64,000 nucleotides of DNA from assembly GCA_963576735.1 (NCBI GenBank), contig OY755173.1, forward strand, positions 18,074,873 through 18,138,872, written 5' to 3'. Both the position numbers and the translations under genes were made by a program. Origin of the DNA: Bedellia somnulentella (lineage: Eukaryota > Arthropoda > Insecta > Lepidoptera > Bedelliidae). The notes under the pieces were generated by a model that was given only the letters and a program-made list of their open reading frames with translations, ran no database searches and was not told the DNA's origin. Shown piece after piece: positions 31,267 to 41,850 of the stretch. Every line of letters begins with the position of its first letter. The first letter of the stretch is position 1.

Positions 31267-31401
31267 TCATCGAAATCACATACAACTGCCAATTTTCATA
31301 ACGCTATGACCTTTAGAAGATGGTTAAATTAGTTTTCTTAGATTTGATTACATAGTTACATACATACAGGTCGACCTAATAAAAGCGTGTTAATATATTT
31401 G

Positions 31402-31482
31402 TGAGTTTACCCCCCCCCCCCGGGGATCGAACCTTAGACCACCGTACTTGAAGCAGCGCTTAACCGCGCGACCATGGAGGCA
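31402..31482 (-). mobile_element. SINE-C tRNA-like head only
   Basis: Minus strand TGCCTCCATGGTCGCGCGGT, TTGAAGTACGGTGG and GGTTCGATCCCCGGGGGG, followed by a C-run. Confidence 0.7.
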
Positions 31483-31689
31483 GATGTATTTATTTTTTTA
31501 TAATATTTTATTTTATTTATTTATAAGTCTTTTAAGCTTTGGGTGCAGTGTGCTGAACAAGGCGATGAGGATAAGGGCTTTTCAAAAAAGCTGATTACCA
31601 CCATATTTATTTAACCATTGTTTCCCCTTTTCGAAAGTAGCTGTGGAATTGTTTATTCCCTAGCTCTGACTATCCATTTCCCAATTATT

Positions 31690-31775
31690 TTTAGACTTAT
31701 TTACAAAGTGGCGATCGATAGTCTCTGCCTACCCCAAAGGGAACCAACCCAATATCGTAAGTGTTTGTATGCACG
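31690..31775 (+). mobile_element. RTE LINE 3' tail fragment
   Basis: AAAGTGGCGATCGATAGTCT, CTGCCTACCCCAAAGGGAAC; the tail is diverged. Confidence 0.7.
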
Positions 31776-31997
31776 TATTTAGACTTCAGAAGAAATTAAG
31801 TAAGTAAGGTTTTATAGAATAGTAGTTAAGAATAGGTTATTTTACAACAGGAAAGACTAGGTTGAATTAAATCAAATAAGAAACAATGACAGTATTATTT
31901 TTTCTTGAATTCATTTGTGAACAGATAGATAAATCTAAATAATCTTACAATTTTCAACATCGCACAAAGTGGTTATCGATCCTCCTAGCATTTTTGG

Positions 31998-32222
31998 TAA
32001 CATATACTCTCGGTTAAATATCCCTAAAAGTGTTACCCAGAGTTTCAGATCACTTAGCAACTTTTGGATTTTGAGTGGGGAGAAGATTGTAAATAAAGGT
32101 TATTGGTGATGGGTCACCAACTGCGCCGCCCAACCACTTCCTTAAAAAGCCCTAAAACCCTTAGTCCTCTCCACCTACGGATAGAAATGGCAGTGTTATT
32201 CTAAGACGACACGACACAGCAC
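31998..32222 (-). mobile_element. degenerate SINE-A
   Basis: CATATACTCTCGGTTAAATA to CTAAGACGACACGACACAGC; several substitutions. Confidence 0.7.
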
Positions 32223-32302
32223 GTAAGTTTACTACAAAAATGGCGTGACATGTTATATATGTTTCTTGATATGTTTCTTTATTAGTTTCTTAATTATATT
32301 CA

Positions 32303-32443
32303 GAATACAAACGTCTTCAAGAATGATCTGTCGTTATTTGCACATGACAGATAGTGCTTATTGTCGGGACACCGGAGCAACTTCGAGTGGCTGTATCAGA
32401 TCAAGTGTCATGTTAATTAAACGAAAGCCAAACGTTTGGACGT
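32303..32443 (+). other. candidate exon in duplicated segment, left copy
   Basis: An acceptor-like ttatattcag precedes 32303 and a good donor GTGAGT follows TTTGGAC at 32443/32444. The open frame contains SSRMICRYLHMTDSAYCRDT, then GATSSGCIRSSVMLIKRKPN. The right copy keeps the frame despite a 12-base insertion. Family unknown; it may be a chance frame in a transposon. Confidence 0.3.
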
Positions 32444-32819
32444 GAGTTAGGTCGTGACGACAGTTGTCTAGATATACTCGTATTTACCACCGTCAAATAC
32501 ATTAGACATGTATCTTATTCCAGTAGAAACTATAATTATTTACTTACTAAAGATGCCGAGGCTTTTATGGTCTGTCGTTTTCATCTTTACCGACGATTTT
32601 AACATAAGAAATGTTACTCATTTGTTTATATTTTTATTTTATATCTGAAACAACAAATCAGTTTGTACCAATATATTTTAGGCAATGGTTTAGCCGTAGC
32701 ATTGTTTTAAATGAGTTTAGTCGGTTGCAATTTATAAATTGGGAAAAAATTCTATAACTTCCGAAAGGGCTAGTCGCGTCTTCACTCTTCAGTGTTTTGA
32801 AGAACAAATTTATTTTTTC

Positions 32820-33160
32820 ATGATGTAATTATTATTAAATTCATGTGTGACAATGAATCTAAATAAAGCTAAAATTTTGCAAAATTCACGATATAATGCC
32901 GTGATATAATTCTTTATTAGTTTTCAAATATATAGAGTACAAACGTCTTCTAGAATGATCTGTCCTTATTTGCACCATTATTTGCACATGACAGACAGTT
33001 CTTATTGTCGGGACACCGGAGCAACTTCGAGTGGCTGTATCAGATCAAGTGTCATGTTAATTAAACGAAAGCCAAACGTTTGGACGTGAGTTAGGTCGTG
33101 ACGACAGTTGTCTAGATACTAGTATTTACCACCGTCAAATACATTAGACATATCTCTTGT
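32820..33160. repeat. right copy of the segmental duplication
   Basis: See the partner copy. Its frame reads QTSSRMICPYLHHYLHMTDS before the same conserved stretch, with a GTGAGT donor at about 33085. It lacks a clear AG acceptor (atagag). Confidence 0.78.
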
Positions 33161-33359
33161 TACACACTTACACATACCCACGATATTAGAATAGAATAGG
33201 AAACTCATTATTCTTCTAGATTCTAATAGATTATATTAGATTATATTAGAATAGATAGATTCCATTCCGAATCACAGTTAAAAAAAATACATTGATTATT
33301 TCTTAGAGGTACAAATGGCGATCTCTTCCAGACAACCTTTGAATTGTGAGATCAGTACG
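33161..33359 (-). mobile_element. simple ATTAGAATAGAT repeat and LINE 3' fragment
   Basis: The tail-like ATTCT/AGAAT tandem at 33195-33260 precedes GGCGATCTCTTCCAGACAACCTTTGAA, the minus strand of the CR1-type 3' UTR found at 41690 and 61375. Confidence 0.65.
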
Positions 33360-33790
33360 TTAAGGGCGTCCCCGGAAAAATAGGTTGATATTGATTGTTT
33401 GGAAATTCTATAAAGTCTGATTTGATGATATTGATATGACATGAATAAAATATATGTTGGTGATTAGTTCATGGTGTTAAAATTTGATGTTTAACATTTT
33501 AATAATTTGTTGAAAAATATGATGAAAAAAATTAAATTGGAACATGCTTTGTTTTCATAAAAACCGTATAGGCTCCACTGGCATAACATATATGTGAACT
33601 CATTATGTGTCTATATACGCATAGCTTTAAGATCTGTTACTTTGATGTTTAACTTTTCATTTAAACATTATAGTTATTCAATAAAACTAAATAAACTACA
33701 TTTATCCTGCGCTCGCGTTTTTTCCGTCCCTGTCACTCTCAGTAAATTTGACGTAAGAGTGAGCGCAATAGCTGCAAAATGCGGGGAGGC
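33360..33790. mobile_element. TTAA-type MITE, left copy (right end decayed)
   Basis: Starts TTAA-GGGCGTCCCCGGAAAAA and is over 90 percent like 47056-47480 by eye; the terminal GCCGCCC-TTAA is replaced by GCGGGGAGGCC. The open frame 33594-33815 is shared with the other copy but is probably incidental. Confidence 0.75.
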
Positions 33791-33819
33791 CATTAATGGA
33801 AACTACTGTTATTAGTTAG

Positions 33820-33965
33820 ATATTAGTTTCCATTGAGGTAGGCAGATACTGTCGATTGCCAATTAGTACGATCCTGGTAAACCTATCGAGCTTGATTTGC
33901 ATTCATCAATCTTATCATTCATTTTTTTATCTTCATACTGCCTTTACCCTGGAAAGATAATCATA
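33820..33965 (-). mobile_element. RTE LINE 3' fragment
   Basis: TTAGTTTCCATTGAGGTAGG CAGATACTGTCGATTGCC...TCATTCATTTTTTTATCTTC; diverged. Confidence 0.65.
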
Positions 33966-34924
33966 TTTTAAATGGCGTTAAAGATAAATCATACGTTCCA
34001 GAGACGTATAGTACATAAACCGCTGTATAAATAAAAATGTATATTTTCTGTCGGTTTTTAGGGTTTTAATAATTAAGTTAGTTATAAATGTTATGAAATG
34101 AAAAATGAATTTCACTAAAATATTATTGTATTTTGAAACTAGAAAATGAAAACAAACTTCTTGAAGAAATTAACACAAATGGCTGAAACGTCTTTCACAC
34201 ATTGTTTTTTTTTCCAAAGTATCAATTTTTAGCTACTTTTTTAGTTTTGTTTATTTAGTGTAAATACTAATCAGTATTTTTGCATATCTAAAGCTATCTT
34301 ATAATAATACTAGACACATTTCTTTCAATTATTTTTTTTTATTTCCTCAAACCGGTTTTTCACATATTTTACATTAAGTCATTATTCTTAATTTGGATGG
34401 TCAATATACACAACATCTTTTCTTTTTTACATTGGAAAAAAAATCTATTATCAAAATTTATATCATATTCCTCTACTTAGCTGCACGTCTCTGTCTACTT
34501 GAAACCAAAAAACATAGGTTAGTCTCTTACCTTACCTTACCTTTATCAACGAAAATCTTTTGCCTAACTCTTTATCGAAAAAAATACAAGCAATTTTAAG
34601 TTCACGTTTGAGAATACAGTTCAAGAGCCAGTTATTTTCGTATACCCAATTAACAGTAATGCACTTTGATCTCTGAAGGCTGTATGAATAAACATCTTTG
34701 ATCTTGGTTATTATCAAAGCCTTTGTACCGCCTTTTTACGTTTATAAGCATCACTAACTTTGTAATACGAAAAAATATATTCACAAAGGTCCTTGCTTTA
34801 AAGGATTATGTACATTAAATATTTTCTACGCCATTAGATTCTATTGAAGTGTTAAGACTAGTGATCGCCATTAGGTACTACTGGTACTACTTAGCTATTT
34901 ATCTTTCATTAAAAACTTAGATGC
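33966..34924. other. no gene recognised
   Basis: AT-rich. A very decayed RTE tail may lie at 34825-34885 (CGCCATTAGATTCTATTGAA). The frames at 34393 and 34532 show no motif. Confidence 0.35.
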
Positions 34925-35200
34925 AATAACCAAGATAGCGCAGTGGGTAGAACACCGCTTATCGTGCAGACTATGAGAGTTCAAATCCCGGGTGGGGCCT
35001 ACACCAAATTGTCTTTTCTAAAGTCATATGTGTGGTTTATTTATCATGGCTGTTAACTGTGAGGGAAAAAATTGTGAGGAAACCCCATGGCTAAGTTGTA
35101 CTTAGACATGTGAGAGTGTATTCGTACAAAACGGCGATAAGCCGACCTCCATCACTTGAGTACACTGTCCTAGGAAAACGTGGGACTCTGTACTGTGAGA
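34925..35200 (+). mobile_element. SINE-D copy
   Basis: Head AACCAAGATAGCGCAGTGGG TAGAACACC, TTCAAATCCCGGGTGGGGCC, body to CCTAGGAAAACGTGGGACTC; the 3' end is missing. Confidence 0.78.
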
Positions 35201-35649
35201 AGTATAAAAAATAAATTCATTAGTTAGTAAACTTCTTAAAGATATTGTTAATCAGTAAAGTCATAAGAAACCATTCTAAATTCACGAATAAACGCCACCA
35301 TCTTTCCTAAAACATAAGCTCCGCGGAATAAGAATGAGAAAATAACTTAACCTGAAAACCGCTGCTCGCTTTCTGTAGTGCAAATAAGAGAAAAAACTGA
35401 ATAATTTAAAGTTTCAGACATAAACATTAATTTCGCGAAACAAGAAACGCCGCAGTGCCCCTCGGGACACATTCGAAGCTCGCTTATAAAACTTTGCATC
35501 ACAGGTGTTAGGAAAACAGTTACAAGAAACTTGAATTAATTTTATTTATTGTCCGCAATGCCTATTAAATTACTTACATATAGCCATCGAATTTAAAGAA
35601 ATATTATAAGTACCTTGAATCTAAAGAGCCCATTTGCTGTTAAAAAAAT
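35201..35649. other. no gene recognised
   Basis: Spacer; no supported feature. Confidence 0.3.
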
Positions 35650-35896
35650 AATGCATGCATGCATATACTCACGGCTATAAGTCCCTAAATGGGGTAGCCA
35701 GAGCTTTGGAATGAGACATTCCTCAGCCACTTTTGCAAGTTTAGAAGGGAAATGATGGTAATAATAAATAATTGTTGGTGATGGGTCTCCAACCACATCG
35801 CCCAAAAATCAATTAAAAGCCCCTATACCCTTAGTCGCCTTTTACGATCACCCATGGATAGAAATGGGGTTGTGCTATTCTAAGCCGACACTACAT
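35650..35896 (-). mobile_element. SINE-A copy
   Basis: CATGCATATACTCACGGCTA to AAGCCGACACTACATAC; its head abuts the tail of the next copy. Confidence 0.83.
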
Positions 35897-36168
35897 ACAT
35901 ACATACATACATATACTCACAGCTCTAAATCCCATGAAGGGGTAGCCAGAGCTAGAGAATCAGAAATTCCTCAGCCACTTTTGGAAGTTGCGTGGGGAAA
36001 AGATGGTGAAATAAAGGTTTTTGGTGATGGGTCTCCAACCGCATAGCCCAAAAATCCCTTAAAAGCCCTAATACCGTCAGTCACCTCTTACGTACACCCA
36101 CCGGAAGAAATGGGGTAGTGCTATTCTAAGCCGGCACTACACAGCACAGCCGACACTACACAGCAATA
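35893..36168 (-). mobile_element. SINE-A copy, tandem with the previous one
   Basis: (CATA)5 TATACTCACAGCTCTAAATC to CCGGCACTACACAGC with the last 20 bases repeated (CACAGCCGACACTACACAGC). Confidence 0.83.
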
Positions 36169-36772
36169 ATTAAATATATTTTTATATTAAAGTTTAATTT
36201 TCAAGCTCTGGCTCCCTTTTTTGGCATTTATAGCCATATCATACGTTCATATCTTACTACTAATACAATACTTATTCAAGTCAATAATTTGAATATGAAA
36301 AAACAATGTGGAAACTTTTCTACACTTTTGTAAATCTGATTTTAATTTTGAAAAATACTAACAATAAGCAAGATTCCTAAAAATATCTTGTCTGCGGTAG
36401 GCAGTTCAATAAAAAATACTTGCCACCAAATAGTAAATCTAGAAATAAATTATATGTAATCAAATCATACATTTCCGGTTCAAGACAACCTAAACTACCC
36501 GTATCAAATGTGAAATCATTGAATCAAACCCATTATCATGAGCGTAATAGCTTCTTGATTGAACCGTGTTCCAAGTTTAACGGCTGATCGAAGCAATCAG
36601 AATGCCATCTGTGACTAATTTCACACTATTACTTTTGTCATTTCTATTCAAAGTAACTAAGAAAATATAAACGAATTGCGCAATTCTCCGAATTTGAAGC
36701 AATTTTTATGTTTATAGGTGTCAGGTAAAACATGGCGTAGTTTACTGGAATGAGATTTGGACTAGCCTAAGT
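36169..36772. other. no gene recognised
   Basis: Includes a 35-base SINE-A scrap at 36207-36240; otherwise unassigned upstream sequence of the carboxypeptidase gene. Confidence 0.35.
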
Positions 36773-37254
36773 GCCTGTCCAGAAAGGGCGTTTTACGCGC
36801 GGGCACACACGAGCGTTTCAATTCCTATTGCGTCCAGATACCGCGATTTACGCGCGTGTCTACGCTGGGATGGATTCAGTCAGTCGCAATCATGGAATCG
36901 GAAACAGCGGTTGTGTTATGGCTGGCATATCGTCAATGGAAACATCGTAAACAAAGAGAACGTCGCCGATTTAGCGTGCTGCACCCAATTCTACGCGACA
37001 GAATGGAGCATAGTATTTTTGTAACATTTCCTTAATACGTCCACTTGCAACGCACTCGCGCGTAGTACTGGACGTTGTTGCAATGGCGGCCTAGTATATT
37101 GAATCGCGCGTAGAACGCGCGTGTCGAGAGTCCCGTTCATTGCAAGCGTTTCACGAGCGAGCCAGGGCATCTGGACGGAATGTTATATTCTCTAGTATCC
37201 CGACTACGCGCGAGTGGAAACGCACGTGGCGTAAAACGCCCTTTCTGGACAGCC
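36773..37254. mobile_element. 476-bp inverted-repeat element with a transposase-like remnant
   Basis: Termini TGTCCAGAAAGGGCGTTTTA and its reverse complement bound 36776-37251. GCC occurs on both sides (36773-36775, 37252-37254) as a 3-bp target duplication. The interior is unusually GC-rich with repeated CGCGCG. It contains a 47-codon frame resembling the N-terminus of PIF/Harbinger transposases. Its right end lies 70 bases from the TATA box of the carboxypeptidase gene. Confidence 0.78.
36892..37035 (+). CDS. truncated PIF/Harbinger-like transposase N-terminus (47 aa)
   Basis: Frame MESETAVVLWLAYRQWKHRK followed by QRERRRFSVLHPILRDRMEH and a stop. The RRR(F/W)xVxPxxxxR pattern is the start of many Harbinger-type transposases; the DDE domain is absent, so it is non-functional. 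Assignment by motif style only. Confidence 0.5.
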   Translation: MESETAVVLWLAYRQWKHRKQRERRRFSVLHPILRDRMEHSIFVTFP

Positions 37255-37323
37255 AAGGCGTACTATCGTACGTTTTTCTAATCGTTGATCCGCGCCGTTA
37301 ATTTATATTTTCTTAGTAAGTGT

Positions 37324-37355
37324 TATATAATATTGTGACTGGAATTTACATCAGT
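37324..37355 (+). promoter_or_regulatory. TATA box and initiator of the carboxypeptidase gene
   Basis: TATATAA at 37324-37330 and the arthropod initiator TCAGT at 37351-37355 are 29 bases apart (TATA start to the initiator A), the canonical spacing. The ATG at 37373 would leave a 20-nt leader. Confidence 0.6.
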
Positions 37356-37372
37356 GGATTTTAATTAACAAC

Positions 37373-37540
37373 ATGCATTGGAGTTTCCTTGAATTGAATA
37401 TTTTATTATTTATCAAATATGCTCTATACTCACAAGATACTTTACAACAAAAATCTTACAAGGGTTATAAGGTGTTTGTTATACCAAGGAATATTAACTC
37501 AACGATAGCGAGCGATGTTTTGGAATTCATGAATACAAAT
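37373..37540 (+). CDS. carboxypeptidase exon 1: signal peptide and start of activation peptide
   Basis: ATG preceded by acaac. The first 20 or so residues (MHWSFLELNILLFIKYALYS) form a hydrophobic signal peptide; YKGYKVFVIP is the typical opening of the M14 propeptide. 56 codons, donor GTAAGT at 37541, phase 0. Confidence 0.85.
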
Positions 37541-37805
37541 GTAAGTTAAATATTCGTTTTAAATTACTACGACGTAAATCACGACGGTGACAGCAGGTGT
37601 GCTAATTGGTGTGTTTTAGATAGACTGTGGCTTTCTCTAAGGGCTAGGCAGAGGAACTTCTCATTCTACCCATTTTGTGTCATTTTTGGGTTTCTATTTC
37701 AAAAGGTAACCGGGACCCTTTTACTGAGGATTCGCTGTTCGTCCGTCTGTCTGTCGCCAGGCTCTACATCGAGAACTATGATACTTAAAGGAATTACGAT
37801 TTCAG

Positions 37806-37960
37806 GAATTTGCTACGCATAGCCAAAATGGATTACTATTTATAGAACCAACTCACAAAACTGTGGACATGCTGATTGCACCTCAACTAGCGCCGGACTT
37901 AGAAAAGTTATTTCCTCGCGCTAACTTCACTCAATATCTTACGCATCATGACTTTTCTGA
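37806..37960 (+). CDS. carboxypeptidase exon 2: activation peptide
   Basis: Acceptor gatttcag, donor GTAAGT. Encodes LLFIEPTHKTVDMLIAPQLA and LFPRANFTQYLTHHDFSE, matching the ferredoxin-like propeptide that keeps the zymogen inactive. Ends in phase 2 (GA). Confidence 0.85.
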
Positions 37961-38007
37961 GTAAGTTAAAAATCTTGTCATTTTCATTTTATTCTCCAGT
38001 TGTATAT

Positions 38008-38480
38008 TGTTGGCTTAGAATAGCACTAACCTATTTATTGGGAATTATCATAAGAGATGACTTAAAGTGCTAACAGACGATCGAACATGTACGGCGCGCA
38101 CCAGTGTTCGTGGTACGGGCCGTACCAAAAACGAACGTGTGTAGCGTGGTTCGCCGCACATAATTATTAATATTGGTGCGGGCTGGTTCGAAGCGCTTAC
38201 TTGCGGTGCACGGTGCGATGGTGCGCGCCGTACATGTTCGATCCTCTGTAGGCTAGAGCGCACCGCACAGTGCGATGGTGCGCGCCGTACATGTTCGATC
38301 GTCTGTTAGCACTTTTAGAGATTTGGGGCCTATAAAGTGACTGGTACAAATTTGTGCTGGTGAACAATCATCAAATATCATTAACTTAAATCTTTTCCCC
38401 ACTCAACATCCAAAATTAGTGAAGATTTTATATATTTGTGTAGATCTAGAATTCATTTTTTGGGATTTTCAGCGAAAAGC
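38008..38480 (+). mobile_element. SINE-A interrupted by a MITE
   Basis: TGTTGGCTTAGAATAGCACT ... GAGATGACTTA at the left and GAGATTTGGGGCC ... CCCCACTCAACATCC ... TTCAGCGAAAAG at the right join across 38062-38317. Confidence 0.75.
38062..38317. mobile_element. 250-bp MITE with TTA target duplication
   Basis: TTA at 38062-38064 and 38315-38317 flank AAGTGCTAACAGACGATCGA and its reverse complement. The inverted ends are about 37 bp, and the right end (GTGCGCGCCGTACATGTTCG) is internally duplicated at 38222-38242. Rich in CG dinucleotides. The TWA duplication suggests PIF/Harbinger. Confidence 0.8.
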
Positions 38481-38639
38481 CTATGTATTTATGCATGAAT
38501 AATTTTACATTAAAGAAGATGTATGTAATTTAATTAGTTTAAGGTATATAGAGCTATCAAGATGATAATGACTCAATAATCTGCCTATCCCTTTAAAAAA
38601 ATAATGGTGTTAATACTCGAGAAGCTATAAGTTCACAAA

Positions 38640-39085
38640 TCATATTAACGGTGTATTTTGGATACCATTCCAAACGTCCAATGGCTGTTTCTGCTCGAAT
38701 GCCTGCAGGGAATCTATCCAATTATTTTCCTGGCCAATCTAATTTAGTTTTTGTATACAACAGTATCCGTTTTATTCGAGTATCTTTGTTTCATGAAGGA
38801 ATATCACACAGTATTGATACTGCCAGAAATCTGGATCTCTCGTTTGATGGTTCATTACGTTCATTACGTATCTTGTTAAATCCTGCCACCCCCTTCTATC
38901 TAAAAGAACGTTTTCAATTCCTCTCTTCTTCCCATAACCTTAATTTACGTTCAGACCATAATCTTCAAATATCTATTCCCTCTCATACAACCAAATGGCT
39001 CTTCTTTTTCTGTACACGCTGTGCAATTGTGGAATGTGTTCAAAGATCTAGTGAAACAACACTATCTCACTGAAGCGCTGTAATA
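38640..39085 (+). pseudogene. decayed LINE RT C-terminal region
   Basis: The open frame of 140 codons includes NPATPFYLKERFQFLSSSHN, LNLRSDHNLQISIPSHTTK, as in the C-terminus of non-LTR retrotransposon RTs; the typical WN(x)LP continuation is shifted out of frame. Flanked by SINE-A and a Helitron. Confidence 0.65.
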
Positions 39086-39477
39086 CTGTTGCTTTTTAAA
39101 CTATTTATATTTATTACTAGCTTTTTGCCCCGCGACTTCGTCCGCGTGGACTTCATTTTTTGCATCCAGTTTACATAATACCAAAATACCGAAACACTAT
39201 CTCTACTTCTGTTTTTTATATTTATAATCCCGCGGGTGTTGTAAATGACATAAAAGATATTGAGGCTTTTTAAGTGATTGTTGGGCGATGCAGTTTGTGA
39301 CCCATCACTAACAACCTTTATAACCTATCTTTTATAAATATATTTCCAAAATTGGGTGAAGAATTAGTATCTCCGAAGCTATGGCTACCCTTTTATGGAA
39401 TTTATGGTTGTTAGCATATATTCATGAATGATTGATAGATGGATGGATGATCATAAATTCAATCGCACCAAGTTTAA

Positions 39478-40348
39478 TCAATACATAGTATAAAACAAAG
39501 TCGCTTTCGCTGTATGTCCGTATGTATGCTTAGATCTTTAAAACTACGCAACGGATTTTGATGCGGTTTTTTTTAATAGATAGAGTGATTCTTAAGGAAG
39601 GTTTGTATGTATAATAAATGCATAATATAGTAGAAAAACACTGATAAATTTAAAGGTTTCTAATGTGATGTCGTAAATAAGGAAGGTTTTTTGCGCTTAT
39701 ATTGCAAACGCTGGCTGAACCCTACGAGATAGACCAAAATAATGTACTACAGTATTGTTCACCTTAAAAAGTTCAACAAAAAAGTCTGCGATGGTATATG
39801 TCTATCTCTTAGGAATAACCCAGCATAACCATTTTTATTATTTACTAAAAAATGGTTATTTACGAAGTGATTTTAAACAATATAGCATTAATCCTTATCC
39901 AAATAAGTACCTTAAATAAATTGTGCATTTATTATAGATCAATATGCTTTTTACAGCATGTAATTTAAGTGAATATTACCGAAGATATTAGAAATTTAAA
40001 ATGCAGGGTCGTAGTTTGCGCCGGGCGGCGCGTGCCTATAAATAGCGCGTCGATGGCCGCGCTTCGCCTTCCCCTATCCGACTTAGCTCCTATCCGACTT
40101 AGCTCCTATCTGACTTAGCTCCTATCCGACTTAGCTTAGGCCTATCCGACTTAGCTTAGGTACACTCCTTTGCCACGCCAGGGCGGCCTTCAGCGGAACG
40201 CGTTTATCGGAGCTCTCTAGCGAGGAAAATATCAAGAATTAATTAAACTGAATAGAATAAGTATCTTTTGTTGTTGATTATCTTTTAATTTTTATTATTA
40301 TTATTATATTTAGCATTACACCCGTGCGAAGCCGGGGCGGGTCGCTAG
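39478..40348 (+). mobile_element. nested Helitron of a second family
   Basis: Begins TCAATACATAGTATAAAACA (A before TC) and ends ACCCGTGCGAAGCCGGGGCG GGTCGCTAG before T, with a GC-rich hairpin near the 3' end. Related Helitrons at 52441 and 61519 lack it at the corresponding place, confirming the insertion. 871 bp, non-coding. Confidence 0.85.
40076..40162. repeat. minisatellite, CCTATCCGACTTAGCT units
   Basis: Five tandem copies of a 16-18-bp unit with variants (TCTGAC, TTAGGC spacers), inside the nested Helitron. Confidence 0.8.
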
Positions 40349-41689
40349 TTATAAAATGTAGAAATCTCTATATTAAATTTCATTTGCTATAGCAACCCGT
40401 TAGGGGTTGAGTTCCAAAAATTCCTTTTTAATTGTTCATAAAAATCATGAAACAAATATACCAAGTTTTTATGTTCAGAAATGAGAATATCTTTAGTAAG
40501 TACAGATACGGATAGTAGTTTGGCGCTGCGGCGACGGCCCGGTGCTGCCCCCTACACTGACCGTTGGTGATAGTGGGAGAGCTTGCAGCGATTGCTCGGC
40601 AATATAGGGATGATTAGTGGTGGATCTCCTTCCAAAATAATCGCTAAATTGAAGGGATAGTGCTTGTTATTATTGTATATAATGCTATTTTAAGCTAACA
40701 AAACATTTTTTTACAAAAAGCTTGAATTACCTGAGATACGAACCCGGGACGATTGATTCATAATAGTTCTAATTAAATATTCATAGTAGTTAGTTATACC
40801 GCTACGCAACGGAGACGTTACCGGGGCGGTGAATTTTTATTACGCTTTATTTCATATTAGTCTTACTATTGATAAACAAATTTGTCATTTAAATTGATGA
40901 AACCCCTTCATCTTTCCAAAATGAACATTAACAAAGTGTCTGATGTGAATTCCATCGATGATAAAAATAATCGCTGCAATATTTTGGGCCATATATGAGT
41001 TAAGGTTTTTTGATGTTCCTATGAGAACTCTTGCGGATTCCTTAGTTTCAAGGAATCGTCGTCGTTTCATTTAGCTTCTAAATTTACATGTTAATATTCG
41101 TTTGCAATATAAGTAGATGTAAAAAAAATGTATACGATAAAAAATAGTACGTCATCCCTCGGGAGTTCCTTATTTTCGGGGATCCATTACCGTACCATTA
41201 AGCTTCTAAATTTTGATTTTTATATTAGTTTACAATATTTTACGTTGTTTTAAACGATACACAGCGCCATCTCCAATGCATCCAGCAAGCAAACAATATT
41301 TTTGATTTCCCCTGGGAACATATTTTTTCCGGGATAAAAAGTACCCTATTATTTAATTTAGACTTCTAACTACACGTCTGAAAAATTTCAAAGCAATCGG
41401 TTCAGTATTTACGGCGTGAAAGCGGAACAAACAAACAAACAAACTCACTTTCCCATTTATAATATTAGTATGGATATTTCTAAAACGTATATATGTATTT
41501 TATTTAGGTATTTGTATTGCTTGTATAAATAAAAGTATGTAGTTATTTATGTATGTGTTCGTATTCGTTAAATATCTATATTATTTTGTATGATTTATAT
41601 TGTTATTTAAATTAAATAATTTAGTTTCAAGTAAGCTTAATAGATTATAAGTTTTTTTGGCCTCGTTTTGTGCATTTACCCAAATAATT

Positions 41690-41850
41690 AATTTATCGAT
41701 CTCACCTTCCAAAGGTTGTCTGGAAGAGATCGCTTTTAGCGATAAGACCGCCAATTGTACCTCGCTGTAAACTGTTCGATCATATTATTAATTTTGTAAA
41801 TTTGTGTTTGATGTACAATAAAGAGTTATTCTATTCTATTCTATTGTACG
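41690..41850 (+). mobile_element. CR1-type LINE 3' UTR fragment
   Basis: AAGGTTGTCTGGAAGAGATC GCTTTTAGCGATAAGACCGC, AATTGTACCTCG, AATAAAGAG and an (ATTCT)n tail. Confidence 0.78.

Larger units (their letters stand above)
31880..32515. repeat. left copy of a segmental duplication (partner 32820-33160)
   Basis: Shares TTCATTTGTGA...ATCTAAATAA and, at 32295-32515, over 200 nearly identical bases with 32936-33155. A SINE-A (31998-32222) has inserted in this copy only. Confidence 0.8.
39117..41474 (-). mobile_element. Helitron (minus orientation) containing another Helitron
   Basis: Read on the minus strand it starts TCCATACTAATATTATAAAT at 41474 and ends CGCGGGGCAAAAAGCTAG at 39117, inserted between A and T as Helitrons do. 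No Rep/helicase frame remains. It contains a SINE-A-derived block (39219-39430) shared with the Helitrons at 52441 and 61519, a CGAACCCGGGA tRNA-like patch (40740-40815), and the nested Helitron 39478-40348. Confidence 0.82.

Noticed and set aside
30630..31301. two hypothetical proteins from consecutive frames
   Set aside because: They are translations of a 153-bp tandem DNA repeat; kept as a repeat and flagged as a finding only.
33594..33815. small protein-coding gene shared with 47286-47594
   Set aside because: Both frames lie inside copies of the same TTAA MITE; no known motif or start context.
34393..34717. short overlapping frames on both strands
   Set aside because: Low complexity, no motifs, chance expectation in AT-rich sequence.
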